In this document: positions 1 to 8,393 of the stretch, piece by piece
How positions within the stretch are numbered: the first letter of the stretch is position 1
How the letters are laid out: each line of letters opens with the position of its first letter
NCBI RefSeq assembly: GCF_016924655.1
Contig: NZ_JAFFJU010000001.1
Location: forward strand, 1,054,001 to 1,118,000
Source of the DNA: Sphingomonas arenae
GTDB lineage: Bacteria > Pseudomonadota > Alphaproteobacteria > Sphingomonadales > Sphingomonadaceae
Length of the DNA stretch: 64,000 nt
Reading direction: 5' to 3'
The notes under the pieces: generated by a model
The model's database searches: none
What the model was told of the DNA's origin: nothing
The model's input: only the letters and a program-made list of their open reading frames with translations
Program-made: the position numbers and the translations under genes

Positions 1-2
1 GG

Positions 3-872
3 CAGATTGCGCCCTCTTCGCGTCTCGAGCGCGCGGAGTTGTCCGGCTATTGGAGCGCGACCGACAATGTGGACTGGGAAGGCGCAGTGGCCTGGAACCG
101 CGATGGGCGGCGCGCCAATGCACGAGTGTCGCACATCCGGCGATTCAACGCCCTGGCGGTCTCGCTCACGGGCGAGGCGGCGACGGACGGCTCGGTCGCG
201 GCCGGGATCTCCCTCAACTTCTCCCTCGACCAAAGCGCAGGGCGATTCCGCCTGTCGCGCGACCCGCTCGCCAGCACCGGCAGCGTTCGAGCGAAGGTCT
301 ATCGGGATCTCAACGCCAACGGCAACCGCGATCCGGACGAGCCGCTGCAGGCGGGGGCGCTGATCACCGCTGGCCTCCGGATCTCCGACCGTCCGACGGA
401 CAAGGGCGGAGCAACGTTTGTTTCGGGGCTGGACAACTACAAGCCGATCGCCATCGGCATCGACGAGAGCAGCCTCTCCGATCCCAATCTCGTGCCCGGC
501 CGATCGGCGCAGGTCGTCACTCCACGGCCCGGTGTCACCGCCACGGTCGAAATTGGCCTTGTGGGCGGCGGCACGGTGGAGGGAGTCCTGATCCGCAGCG
601 GAGGCGGCGGTTTCGAAGGGTTGGACGTCGAACTGGTCGACGAGAGCGGGCGTGCCGTCGCGACCACCCGGTCGGACTTCGACGGCTATTTCCTGTTCGA
701 ACGGGTTGCCTACGGCAGGTACCGCGTTCGGCTGGCCGCGGCGTCTGCCAAGGCCTTCGCATCCGCGGCCGACCTGTCGCAGATGTTCGAAGTCAGCGAA
801 GATCGAAGCGTTGCCAGGCTGGGCACCTTGCAGGTCGCCCCCGCGCCAGTCCTTGCCGCCTTGTCCAAGTAA
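3..872 (+). CDS. C-terminal part of a large outer-membrane/surface protein with SdrD-B-like and regulatory-like beta domains (5' partial)
   Basis: The frame is already open at the left edge, so only the last 289 residues are present; the true start lies outside. The visible part is beta-rich. Near the front are alternating hydrophobic strands (ISLNFSLDQ). A short Asp/Asn-rich segment (YRDLNANGNRDPDEPL) is typical of SdrD-B-like surface modules. The end (GGTVEGVLIR, then FDGYFLFERVAYGRYRVRL) resembles a carboxypeptidase-regulatory prealbumin-like domain. Known context: such modules often close large usher-type or adhesin outer-membrane proteins. It is inferred to be exported and cell-surface associated; the usher assignment cannot be proved without the N-terminal barrel. 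The gene ends 72 bases before the DUF2868 gene on the same strand, so they may or may not share a transcript. Confidence 0.6.
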   Translation, partial: QIAPSSRLERAELSGYWSATDNVDWEGAVAWNRDGRRANARVSHIRRFNALAVSLTGEAATDGSVAAGISLNFSLDQSAGRFRLSRDPLASTGSVRAKVYRDLNANGNRDPDEPLQAGALITAGLRISDRPTDKGGATFVSGLDNYKPIAIGIDESSLSDPNLVPGRSAQVVTPRPGVTATVEIGLVGGGTVEGVLIRSGGGGFEGLDVELVDESGRAVATTRSDFDGYFLFERVAYGRYRVRLAAASAKAFASAADLSQMFEVSEDRSVARLGTLQVAPAPVLAALSK

Positions 873-944
873 GTCGCGCGAGACGACTTCCGGACTGCTC
901 GGGCCGGCCTGCATCCTGTTGCGGGCTCGCGGGTTCTCCAGCCC

Positions 945-2417
945 ATGAGGAGGTTGCACCTGAAGGAAGCGGCCGCACGCGAGGTGCTGCTCGTCCGCGC
1001 CATCGAGAGCGAAGACCCGCAAGGGGCTATCCTCACCCAGGAAGACCGGCGCTACGCGTCGGCAACCGCCCTTCTGGACCATCCAGTGGGAGAGAACCCC
1101 AATCAGAGCCAGACCGGGGCCTTCCTTCATCGCCGAGCCAGCCTGGCCATGACGCGTCTGCTGGCACGCTATCCGGCGCTGCGCCGGGTGTGCTCCGTCT
1201 CTCGCTGGCCGAAATGGCTGAGCTGGCTGGTTCCGCTGGCGGCGCTGGCGCTCGGCTCCGCGACCAACGTGCTGGACGGACCGCGGCTCAACATCCTCGC
1301 CTTTCCGCTGCTCGGAATGCTCGCGTGGAACGTCGCTGTCTACCTGTGGCTGTTCCTGACGGCGCTGACGCCGCGGCGCGAGAGCCGCCCGGTGCTGCAC
1401 ACGGTTGAACGCTGGCTGCAGCCGGTCGCCGCCAGGCTCGCCGCGCAACCGACGCTGGAGCGTGGGGTGTCGCGCTTCGCCGGCGACTGGGCGAAGGCGG
1501 CCGGACCGGTAACGCGTCTGCGGATCAGCCGTACCTTGCACCTGGCGGCGGCCCTGTTCGCGGTCGGCCTGCTCGCAGGAATGCTGGCCCGCGCGCGCTA
1601 TGCCGCAAGCTACAGCGCTGGCTGGGCAGGAACCTGGGCGGGAGCCGAGCAGGAGATTGAGTGGCTGCTTGGCGTCATCCTGGGTCCGGCCAGCTGGCTG
1701 ACGGGCATTGCCCTGCCCACTGCGGAACGGCTGCGCGACCTGCGCGAAGGCTCGGAAAATGCTGGGAATTGGTTGATCCTGTGGGCGGTGACCACCGTGC
1801 TGGTCGTGATCGTGCCCCGACTCGTGCTGGCCGCGCTGTGTGCCTTGCGGGGAGGGATTCTTGCGCGGCGGCTGCCGGTGCCCGGAACGGAGGACTTCTA
1901 TGTTCGGCGCCTGATCCGTGACGCGCTTGGCCGGCCGGGCACGGCACGGATCATCCTCTATGGACTGCGATTGTCCGAACAGGACAAAGAGAAGCTCGAA
2001 CGCTTGGCGCGGCAGGCCCTGGGCGACAAAACCCGAATCTGCATCGAACCTGCTGTGGACTACGGTGCGGAAGACGCGTGGCTGGCGGAACAGGGCGCGA
2101 GCCTCGGTGAAGCAGACCAGCTGCTGCTGCTGTTCAGTCTTGGCTCCACTCCCGAGGCGGAGAACCACGGGGCCTTCGCGCTTGGAGTGCGCCAAAGCCT
2201 TGCGGGCGGCGGCACCGGGCTGACGCTGCTTCTGGATGAAGGCGGCTTCCGTGGCCGATTCGGGGACCGCCGGGCGGACGAACGGCTCCGAGCTTGGCAG
2301 CAGGTGCTAGCCACGACGGGCCTCGAACCGGTGCTGGTCGCCATCGGCAGCACCGAGGAGGAAGTCGGCGTGCGAACCCTCGAGCGAGCGCTTCAGCGGG
2401 CGCCGAACACGGCATGA
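945..2417 (+). CDS. DUF2868 family membrane protein
   Basis: A 490-residue protein with a soluble N-terminal region of about 80 residues. It then has several hydrophobic segments (around residues 85-105, 110-135, 200-220 and 270-300) and a soluble C-terminal domain of about 170 residues. The overall plan and the partner gene match the DUF2868 family, which has no established function. Its stop overlaps the start of the next gene (ATGA at 2414-2417), so the two are translationally coupled. Family pairing with a DUF3482 GTPase suggests a membrane platform controlled by a GTPase; this is inference. The ATG at 945 has no strong ribosome-binding site, so a nearby alternative start is possible. Confidence 0.75.
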   Translation: MRRLHLKEAAAREVLLVRAIESEDPQGAILTQEDRRYASATALLDHPVGENPNQSQTGAFLHRRASLAMTRLLARYPALRRVCSVSRWPKWLSWLVPLAALALGSATNVLDGPRLNILAFPLLGMLAWNVAVYLWLFLTALTPRRESRPVLHTVERWLQPVAARLAAQPTLERGVSRFAGDWAKAAGPVTRLRISRTLHLAAALFAVGLLAGMLARARYAASYSAGWAGTWAGAEQEIEWLLGVILGPASWLTGIALPTAERLRDLREGSENAGNWLILWAVTTVLVVIVPRLVLAALCALRGGILARRLPVPGTEDFYVRRLIRDALGRPGTARIILYGLRLSEQDKEKLERLARQALGDKTRICIEPAVDYGAEDAWLAEQGASLGEADQLLLLFSLGSTPEAENHGAFALGVRQSLAGGGTGLTLLLDEGGFRGRFGDRRADERLRAWQQVLATTGLEPVLVAIGSTEEEVGVRTLERALQRAPNTA

Positions 2418-3958
2418 GCGAGACTTCCTCCACGCCGAACGTTCCGCGCACGGTCAATCTCAGCTTGGTCAGCCACACCAATGCGGGCAAGACCACGCTG
2501 GTCCGCACCCTGCTGCAGCAGGACGTCGGCGAAGTGCGCGACGCGGCCCACGTGACGGAGGTCGCGACCGGCTACGTCATGCTCCAGGCCGGCGCCGACA
2601 CGCTGATGCTGTGGGACACGCCAGGCTTCGGCGACACGGCGCGACTGGTGCATCGCCTGCGGCTAACCGGCAATCCGATCGGCTGGCTGCTGACCCAGGT
2701 ATGGGATCGCTTCCGCGACCGGCCCCTGTGGTCCAGCCAGCAAGCGGTCCGCAACGCGAGGGACGAGGCGGACGTCATCCTCTATCTCGTGAACGCCAGC
2801 GAGGATCCCGCCGGGGCAGCTTACATCCCGCTGGAGATGGAAGTGCTGGCATGGATCGGGAAACCGGTGCTGCTACTCCTCAACCAGACCGGACCGCCGG
2901 GCCCCACTTCGGAGGCCGATGAGCGACGCTGGGAAGCCCAGCTCGCTGAACTGCCGCTGGTCAGGGGCCTGCTGACCCTGGACGCCTTCGCCCGCTGCTG
3001 GGTTCAGGAGGGCGAGCTGCTCAAGCGAGTGCGGCCCTTGCTGCCGGCTGACAAGGCCGAGGCGATGCACGCACTGCTCGGCGCCTGGACGGAGCGAAAC
3101 CTGCAGCGTTTCCACGCCTCCATGCGCGTCCTTGCGGAACAGCTTGGGGCAGCCGCGGCCGATCGGGAAGAGGTTGGCGAGCGTGCATTTGGAGATCGGT
3201 TGCGAGGTGCGGTGCTGAAGCCGGCCGGTGGCGACCACTCGCCACAGGCCCGGCGCGCCATGGGTCATCTGGCCGAGCGACTGGATGGTGGGATCAAGAG
3301 CTCGACGGACCAGCTGATTGCGCTCCACGGCCTCAGCGGCCGGGCCGCCCGTGAGGTGCTCAAGCGCCTGGAGAAGGATTATGCGGAATCTGCACCCGCG
3401 CGCGAGGGGATTGCCACCATGCTGGGCGGGCTCGTCAGCGGCGCCGCGGGAGGGCTCGCGGCCGACCTCGCCGCGGGTGGCATGACGCTGGGAGCCGGCA
3501 TGCTCGTCGGCAGCGTACTCGGGGCTTTCGGCGCGAAGACGGCGGCGCGCGGCTACAACATGGCGCGCGGCGAGGGGCCGAACGCGGTGCGCTGGTCCGA
3601 GGAGTTCTTCCTCGGCCTCGTTCGGTCCGCGCTCATCCGCTATCTCGCCGTCGCCCATTTCGGCCGGGGCCGGGGCGAGTGGGAAGAAGGGGAGCATCCG
3701 CTGCACTGGCAGGAAGCGGCGGAGCGGGAGGTGGAGCGTGAACGCGCGGCATGGCGGCGGGCCTGGTCGAGAGCGCGGGAGGGCGAGATCTCCGCGGCCG
3801 ATCCGATCGAAGCCGTGCTGACCCGCTGTGCGAAGCGAATGCTGGAAGAAATGTATCCTGAGGCGCAGGCGGTGTTTGACGATGTCCCGCTTACCCGCGG
3901 CGCTCGCAGCGGAGCTGCGGCGATCAGCAATGCTGGACCATCCCCCGGATGGTCCTAA
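2414..3958 (+). CDS. DUF3482 family GTPase (MMR_HSR1-type G domain)
   Basis: A 514-residue protein. The start is placed at the ATG overlapping the previous stop; the frame stays open upstream but there it covers the end of the DUF2868 gene. The G domain is clear: a P-loop NAGKTTL at about residues 23-29, a G3 motif DTPGFGD near 72, and a hydrophobic strand ending in LLNQTG in the G4 position, where NKxD is usual. The C-terminal half has an Ala/Gly-rich hydrophobic stretch (about residues 335-375) that could insert into or lie on a membrane. It ends about 25 bases before the 3' end of a convergent tRNA gene. The family has no known function; coupling to a DUF2868 membrane protein suggests the two act together. 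Confidence 0.8.
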   Translation: MSETSSTPNVPRTVNLSLVSHTNAGKTTLVRTLLQQDVGEVRDAAHVTEVATGYVMLQAGADTLMLWDTPGFGDTARLVHRLRLTGNPIGWLLTQVWDRFRDRPLWSSQQAVRNARDEADVILYLVNASEDPAGAAYIPLEMEVLAWIGKPVLLLLNQTGPPGPTSEADERRWEAQLAELPLVRGLLTLDAFARCWVQEGELLKRVRPLLPADKAEAMHALLGAWTERNLQRFHASMRVLAEQLGAAAADREEVGERAFGDRLRGAVLKPAGGDHSPQARRAMGHLAERLDGGIKSSTDQLIALHGLSGRAAREVLKRLEKDYAESAPAREGIATMLGGLVSGAAGGLAADLAAGGMTLGAGMLVGSVLGAFGAKTAARGYNMARGEGPNAVRWSEEFFLGLVRSALIRYLAVAHFGRGRGEWEEGEHPLHWQEAAEREVERERAAWRRAWSRAREGEISAADPIEAVLTRCAKRMLEEMYPEAQAVFDDVPLTRGARSGAAAISNAGPSPGWS

Positions 3959-3983
3959 GCTGCGGAACAGCTTGCATTGATGA

Positions 3984-4070
3984 TGGTGCGGTCGAGAAGA
4001 CTCGAACTTCCACGGCCTTTCGGCCACAGCGACCTCAACGCTGCGCGTCTACCAGTTCCGCCACGACCGC
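3984..4070 (-). tRNA. tRNA-Leu (anticodon GAG)
   Basis: Read on the minus strand this folds as an 87-nt class II tRNA with encoded CCA. The acceptor arms GCGGTCG and CGACCGC pair perfectly. The D loop carries GGTAGAC, and the anticodon stem CAGCG/CGCTG encloses the loop TTGAGGT, giving anticodon GAG. The long variable arm (GTGGCCGAAAGGCCGTG region) is the leucine hallmark, and the T arm contains TTCGAGTC. It would read CUC and CUU codons, heavily used in this GC-rich genome. Its 3' end lies close to the end of the convergent DUF3482 gene. Confidence 0.97.
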
Positions 4071-4219
4071 ACGTCAGGACCCGGCAACTCGGTGGCTGCC
4101 GCTGGCAAGGCCCGGGCCTCTAGCAGCCCCTTTGGGGGTGCGCAATGCGCTTCATCCGTTCCGTTTTGGATCAAGTATGAAGAGCCTGTTTACCTTGAGC
4201 ACCCGACAGCGTTATCGCC

Positions 4220-4438
4220 ATGTCGATGCTTCTTTTCGGGTTCCTCGCCGGCCTTCAGGTCGCCGCGACCCAGCCGTCACCGGCGGCGGTCAGGGCGCAA
4301 AGCCGCGTGTCGATCCGCATTGTTCGTGGCGCATCGGTGAAGCGTGGCCGGTCGGGTGAGCCGCACAGCAGCGGCAAGGTCTCGCTGACCGACGTGGACG
4401 GCCAGAGGCGCACGATCCCCCTGGTCGAGTTCCACTAG
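4220..4438 (+). CDS. Small putative exported protein
   Basis: A 72-residue protein beginning with a hydrophobic stretch (MLLFGFLAGLQVAA) that looks like a signal peptide or membrane anchor. A basic/polar mature part follows, with a short beta-like segment (RVSIRIVRGA) and a C-terminal VSLTDVDGQRRTIPLVEF. No named family is recognised; small proteins of this general plan are common in sphingomonads. No convincing ribosome-binding site precedes the ATG, and it lies between a tRNA and a convergent gene. It could be spurious, but the hydrophobic N-terminus and ordered C-terminus favour a real gene. Confidence 0.5.
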   Translation: MSMLLFGFLAGLQVAATQPSPAAVRAQSRVSIRIVRGASVKRGRSGEPHSSGKVSLTDVDGQRRTIPLVEFH

Positions 4439-4456
4439 CCTGCTTGAGGCTAGGAG

Positions 4457-5482
4457 CTAGCTCTCGCGGGTCGGCTCAGCCCCGCCCAGGTCCGGCTTGC
4501 ACGGCGGCAGCTCTCCGGACGGCTTCGGCTCTCCGAAGGACAGGTCGATGCACTGGGCCGACGCAGGGATGTTCAGTTCGGCGCTGTTAAAACTGGCACT
4601 TCCCCCCGGTGCCAGCGTCCGGGCGGGCGGCGGGATCGTCCAGGTGTAGACCACTTGCTGATTGAGGCCGCGCAACTGCGCCTTGATCGGGGGCACACGC
4701 TGGGTCTCGTTGGTCGGGTTGATGACCATCCCGCTCACTTCGAGCAGCTGGTTTCCACTGGCCAGTTCCTGCCGCCCCTGCTGCTGCAACTGGATCAGCA
4801 GGGGGGTTTCGCCGGCCTGCGCCACTCCCGCGCGCTGCTTCCACTCGGCCGGGGCAAGGAACCAGAATGCGGCTGCGAGCGCCGCGATCAGGAGCAATGC
4901 CACAAGCAGGTAAACCGGTCCGCGCCCTCGCGGCTTCTGCTCTTGCTCCGAACCGGCTGGGTATGGACTATATTCCTCTTCCTCACGGACTCCGCTCCAG
5001 TTCGCGGCATCATCGCGCGGAACGACCTCCTCGGGATAAGGGTCGGGTGAGTGAGGGGCGCCCGCCGGCACCGCGGAAGTCGGCGGAACGGGTATCCCTC
5101 CATCGGGCTGAACATCGACCAGGCTGCTGGCCGGCGAGACACTCTGTCCAGGCTCCGGCAGAGGGTGCGCGTCCGGATCTTCAGCCTTCTCTATCTCCGG
5201 GGAAGACAGATCCGGATGCGAATGATCGGACAGCTCGGCTTCCCACGGCTTGCCTCCGGGCTCCCCGGCGGGATGGGTCAGGGGCGCAGGTGCCGGGAAC
5301 TCGTCCGCGCTGCCGGGCACGGGCAGGCGCTCCTCCGACGTATCGTCTGGCGGATCGAGTCCTTCCGGATCCTGGTGCCAGCTGGCCTTGCAGGACGCGC
5401 AGCGAACCTGGCGGCCCTGGGGCGGAATGGCCCCGTCCTTCACCACGTATCGTGTCCCGCATTCCGGACAGGTGAGGATCAT
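4457..5482 (-). CDS. MJ0042-type zinc-ribbon protein with a single membrane anchor
   Basis: A 341-residue protein. The N-terminus is a zinc ribbon of the MJ0042 type: CPECGTRY at about residues 4-11 and CASCKASW at about 28-35 supply four cysteines. A Pro/Glu/Asp-rich low-complexity linker (about 40-185) follows. There is one transmembrane helix (about 190-210, VYLLVALLLIAALAAAFWFL) and then a periplasmic beta-type domain ending in acidic and Pro-rich residues. The ATG at 5482 is chosen over the in-frame GTG at 5488 because AAAGGG sits at a good distance upstream. It is divergent from ftsE. Proteins of this plan are predicted to be membrane proteins of unknown function; the ribbon may bind metal, nucleic acid or protein. 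Confidence 0.8.
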   Translation of the reverse strand: MILTCPECGTRYVVKDGAIPPQGRQVRCASCKASWHQDPEGLDPPDDTSEERLPVPGSADEFPAPAPLTHPAGEPGGKPWEAELSDHSHPDLSSPEIEKAEDPDAHPLPEPGQSVSPASSLVDVQPDGGIPVPPTSAVPAGAPHSPDPYPEEVVPRDDAANWSGVREEEEYSPYPAGSEQEQKPRGRGPVYLLVALLLIAALAAAFWFLAPAEWKQRAGVAQAGETPLLIQLQQQGRQELASGNQLLEVSGMVINPTNETQRVPPIKAQLRGLNQQVVYTWTIPPPARTLAPGGSASFNSAELNIPASAQCIDLSFGEPKPSGELPPCKPDLGGAEPTRES

Positions 5483-5563
5483 TGGCACCCTTTCGCCTCA
5501 GTTTCGGTCTTCAGGTAAACCCCAGCGGACTCCATTGGCAAGGCGCAGGCCTCATGCCACACG

Positions 5564-6301
5564 GTGAAGCGCTGGGAGAGGGGACGAACACTGACCGCCA
5601 TTGTCGAATTCGACAGCGTCGGATTGCGCTACGGAACAGGCGCGGAGGTGCTCCGCGACCTGGATTTCCGCCTGGCGCGGGGTGGCTTCTACTTTCTCAC
5701 TGGACCGTCGGGTGCAGGCAAGACGTCACTTCTGAAGCTCCTCTACCTGGCCCAGCGCCCGACCCGCGGCCGCATCCGGCTGTTCGATGAAGAGCTTTCG
5801 GAGGCTCCGCGCGACGCGCTGCCCGCCTTCAGGCGGAGGATCGGCGTGGTGTTCCAGGACTTCCGCCTGATCCGGCACCTCTCGGCCTTCGACAATGTCG
5901 CCCTGCCCTTGCGTTTCGCGGGCAAGAGCGAGGCCGAGGTCGAAGGGCCCGTGCGGGAGATGCTCGCCTGGGTCGGACTCGCCGACCGCGCGAGCGCGCG
6001 ACCGCCGACCCTGTCCGGTGGCGAGCAGCAGCGGGTGGCGATCGCGCGTGCAGTAATCGCTCAACCCGAGTTGCTGGTCGCGGACGAGCCGACCGGCAAC
6101 GTCGATGCGGAGATGGCCGCGCGCCTCCTGCACCTGTTCGATGCACTCAATCGCCTCGGCACCACAGTGGTCGTCGCGACCCATGACATGTCGCTGATCG
6201 CTGCCACTCGCGGCGCACAGCTGCTTCGGCTGGAGGGCGGACATCTGGGCGATCCCACGGGCAACCTCAGGCACCCTCCATCCGCGGTCGGGCTTGCCTG
6301 A
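5564..6301 (+). CDS. ftsE: Cell division ATP-binding protein FtsE
   Basis: ABC-type ATPase of the FtsEX complex, which couples ATP hydrolysis to peptidoglycan hydrolase control at the division septum. Walker A GPSGAGKTS, Q-loop VVFQDFRL, signature LSGGEQQR, Walker B LLVADEP and the switch His in VVATHDM are all present. The start is uncertain: the GTG at 5564 is the only conventional start, but it precedes GAGAGGGG. That site is well spaced (7 bases) for a CTG codon at 5591, which would begin with T-A-I-V-E-F as expected for the family. Its stop overlaps the ftsX start by one base (TGATG). It heads an ftsE-ftsX-ydcF-plsC operon. Confidence 0.93.
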   Translation: MKRWERGRTLTAIVEFDSVGLRYGTGAEVLRDLDFRLARGGFYFLTGPSGAGKTSLLKLLYLAQRPTRGRIRLFDEELSEAPRDALPAFRRRIGVVFQDFRLIRHLSAFDNVALPLRFAGKSEAEVEGPVREMLAWVGLADRASARPPTLSGGEQQRVAIARAVIAQPELLVADEPTGNVDAEMAARLLHLFDALNRLGTTVVVATHDMSLIAATRGAQLLRLEGGHLGDPTGNLRHPPSAVGLA

Positions 6302-7170
6302 TGCTCAGCTGGATGTTCCCGCCGGTCCCGGAGCGCCGGCTGCTTCCCGACACGCGCGGCCGGCCGATGCCGTGGGTCATCGGAATCATGATGTTCGTGA
6401 CGGTGGTGGTCGCGGCCGCGGGGCTGGCGATTGCGAATTCCGCATCGGTGGTGCGAGGGGGCGTCGAAAACCGTTACTCCATTCAGATCCCAGATGGCGG
6501 AGAACTGGCCGCGACAGCTGCATCGGCTGCACGATCGGCCCCGGGGGTGACCGCTGTCCGTCCGGTTCCGGAGGCGGACGTTCGCAAAACGCTGAAAAGC
6601 TGGCTGGGTGATGCCGCCAGCAACGCGGATCTTCCCCTGCCGTCGTTGATCGACATAGACTTGGCCGCGGGCGCTGATCCTGCTGCGGTGGAACAGCGAG
6701 TCCGGTCCACGGTCCCCCAGGCCCGCTTTACGGCCTATAAGGAGCAGCTCGCGCCCTTGGCCCGCTCCCTGACGGCGCTGCAATGGCTGGCGCTCGGGTT
6801 GGTGGTGCTGATGGCGGTCGCAACGGCCGCCTCCGTGGTCCTCGCTGCTCGCAGCGCCCTGGAAGCCAACCGGACGAGCATCGAGATCATGCATGGCGTG
6901 GGCGCAACGGACGAACAGGTCGCGCGCCTGTTTCAGCGCCGTATCGCCATCGACGCTTTCATCGGGGGAGCGGCCGGAGCCGGACTCGCGGCCCTCACGC
7001 TACTGTTGGTTGCGGGTGTCTCGGGCAACATCATGGGCGACCTTGTGGGCGGCTCGCTGATCGGTCCGGGCGGCATGCTGCTGCTGGCCTTGCTGCCGCT
7101 AGCCTTCACCCTGCTTGCGACGGTGGTTGCCAGAGCGGCGGTTCTCAAGGCATTGCGCGCCGCCCTATGA
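6301..7170 (+). CDS. ftsX: Cell division protein FtsX
   Basis: A 289-residue FtsX/permease-type membrane protein, the partner of FtsE. There is a first transmembrane helix at about residues 22-45. A periplasmic domain (about 46-155) follows, where murein hydrolase activators bind in the family. Three further helices lie around 160-190, 215-240 and 255-285. The start ATG shares a base with the ftsE stop and the stop overlaps the ydcF start by four bases (ATGA), so all three are translationally coupled. The length is normal for FtsX. Confidence 0.92.
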   Translation: MLSWMFPPVPERRLLPDTRGRPMPWVIGIMMFVTVVVAAAGLAIANSASVVRGGVENRYSIQIPDGGELAATAASAARSAPGVTAVRPVPEADVRKTLKSWLGDAASNADLPLPSLIDIDLAAGADPAAVEQRVRSTVPQARFTAYKEQLAPLARSLTALQWLALGLVVLMAVATAASVVLAARSALEANRTSIEIMHGVGATDEQVARLFQRRIAIDAFIGGAAGAGLAALTLLLVAGVSGNIMGDLVGGSLIGPGGMLLLALLPLAFTLLATVVARAAVLKALRAAL

Positions 7171-7700
7171 TCCTTCGCCTGACGGCCTTCCTCCTTCTGC
7201 TCTACGCCCTGGGTTTCGCCCTGTTCGGCGTGACTCTGAGCCGTCCTGCCGAGGACGGACGAACCGACGCGATCGTAGTTCTGACCGGCGGCCCGGGCCG
7301 CATCGAGCGAGGCGTCGAGATCATGACGGCCGGCCGAGCCAAGCGCATGTTGATCGCCGGCGCCGATCCGAGCGTCACCCGCGCCGATCTCGTGCGCCGG
7401 CTTGGTCCCGCGGCCGCGCGTCCGTTCCGCTGCTGCGTCGACCTGGGCGCCGAAAGCGTGGATACCCGCTCCAACGCGGAGGAAGCCGGGCGGTGGATGA
7501 AGCGTCGCAACTACCGCTCGCTCCGGCTGATCACCAACGACTGGCACATGCGACGTGCGCAGTATGAATTCCGGCGGCACCTCGGGAAGAGCTACACGAT
7601 CGTACCGGACGCGGTCCCCACGCAGCCGCGGTTCCGGACCCTGTTCGGAGAGTATAACAAGCTGTTGCTGCGACGGGCCGCCGTTTTGCTGGATATCTGA
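7167..7700 (+). CDS. YdcF family protein (DUF218)
   Basis: A 177-residue protein with an N-terminal membrane anchor (LRLTAFLLLLYALGFALFGV). The DUF218 fold follows: AIVVLTGGPGRIERG at about residues 38-52, the strand RMLIAGA, the motif DTRSNAEEA near 100, and LITNDWHMRRA near 120. The start is the ATG at 7167 overlapping the ftsX stop; the frame is open further upstream only because it shadows ftsX. The family includes ElyC/SanA-like envelope proteins; a role in envelope biogenesis fits the neighbours ftsEX and plsC but is inferred. Confidence 0.88.
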   Translation: MILRLTAFLLLLYALGFALFGVTLSRPAEDGRTDAIVVLTGGPGRIERGVEIMTAGRAKRMLIAGADPSVTRADLVRRLGPAAARPFRCCVDLGAESVDTRSNAEEAGRWMKRRNYRSLRLITNDWHMRRAQYEFRRHLGKSYTIVPDAVPTQPRFRTLFGEYNKLLLRRAAVLLDI

Positions 7701-7703
7701 CCG

Positions 7704-8393
7704 ATGAGCCTGCTGCGTTCGCTGCTGTTCAGCCTGCTCTTCTACCCGGGCACGCTCGTTTACGTGCTCGCGGCCTTTCCGGCTGCGGCTATCGGCACTG
7801 GTCCCCTACGAGCCGTGGTCCACGGTTGGTCCGCCTACCACCATGTCCTCGTCCGATGGGTGCTCGGCATCAGGTTCGTGTTTGAAGGCCGCATTCCGCA
7901 GGGCCCGCACCTGATCGCGATCAAGCACCAGGCGATGGTGGAAACAGTTGAAGCGTTGCGGATGGCCGATACCCCGGTCGTGGTGATGAAGCGCGAGCTG
8001 ACCGTCATTCCGCTCTTCGGCTGGGTCACGCGGAGCTACGGAGTGATCGGCGTGGACCGGGAGGCGGGGGCGAGCGCGTTGCGTGAGATGATGGTGCGCG
8101 CCAAGGAAGCGGTCGCCAGCGGCCGCCCCGTGGTGATCTTCCCGGAGGGCACGCGAGTGCCGGCCGGCCAGACGCCGCCTCTCCGGGCCGGCTTCGCCGG
8201 GCTGTACCGCATGCTTGGGCTGCCCGTGGTGCCCGTCGCGCTGGACAGCGGGCGGCTATGGGGCCGCGGCTTCATCAAGCGCCCAGGCACCATCCGCGTC
8301 GTGGTCGGCGAGACCATCCCGCCCGGGCTGAAGCGGGACGAGGTCGAGGCGCGCGTGCACGCCGCGATCAACGCGCTCGAACCTAGCTCCTGA
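7704..8393 (+). CDS. plsC: 1-acyl-sn-glycerol-3-phosphate acyltransferase
   Basis: A 229-residue acyltransferase that converts lysophosphatidate to phosphatidate at the inner membrane. There is an N-terminal hydrophobic segment. The catalytic block is KHQAMVET (H75), where the usual HX4D acid is Glu (HX4E); this variation is frequent in this subgroup. The acyl-phosphate-binding block FPEGTR is at about residue 150, and PVVPVALDSG comes near the end. It starts 3 bases after ydcF, so it is the last gene of the ftsE operon. Its 3' end overlaps the end of convergent pheT by 11 bases. Confidence 0.92.
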   Translation: MSLLRSLLFSLLFYPGTLVYVLAAFPAAAIGTGPLRAVVHGWSAYHHVLVRWVLGIRFVFEGRIPQGPHLIAIKHQAMVETVEALRMADTPVVVMKRELTVIPLFGWVTRSYGVIGVDREAGASALREMMVRAKEAVASGRPVVIFPEGTRVPAGQTPPLRAGFAGLYRMLGLPVVPVALDSGRLWGRGFIKRPGTIRVVVGETIPPGLKRDEVEARVHAAINALEPSS

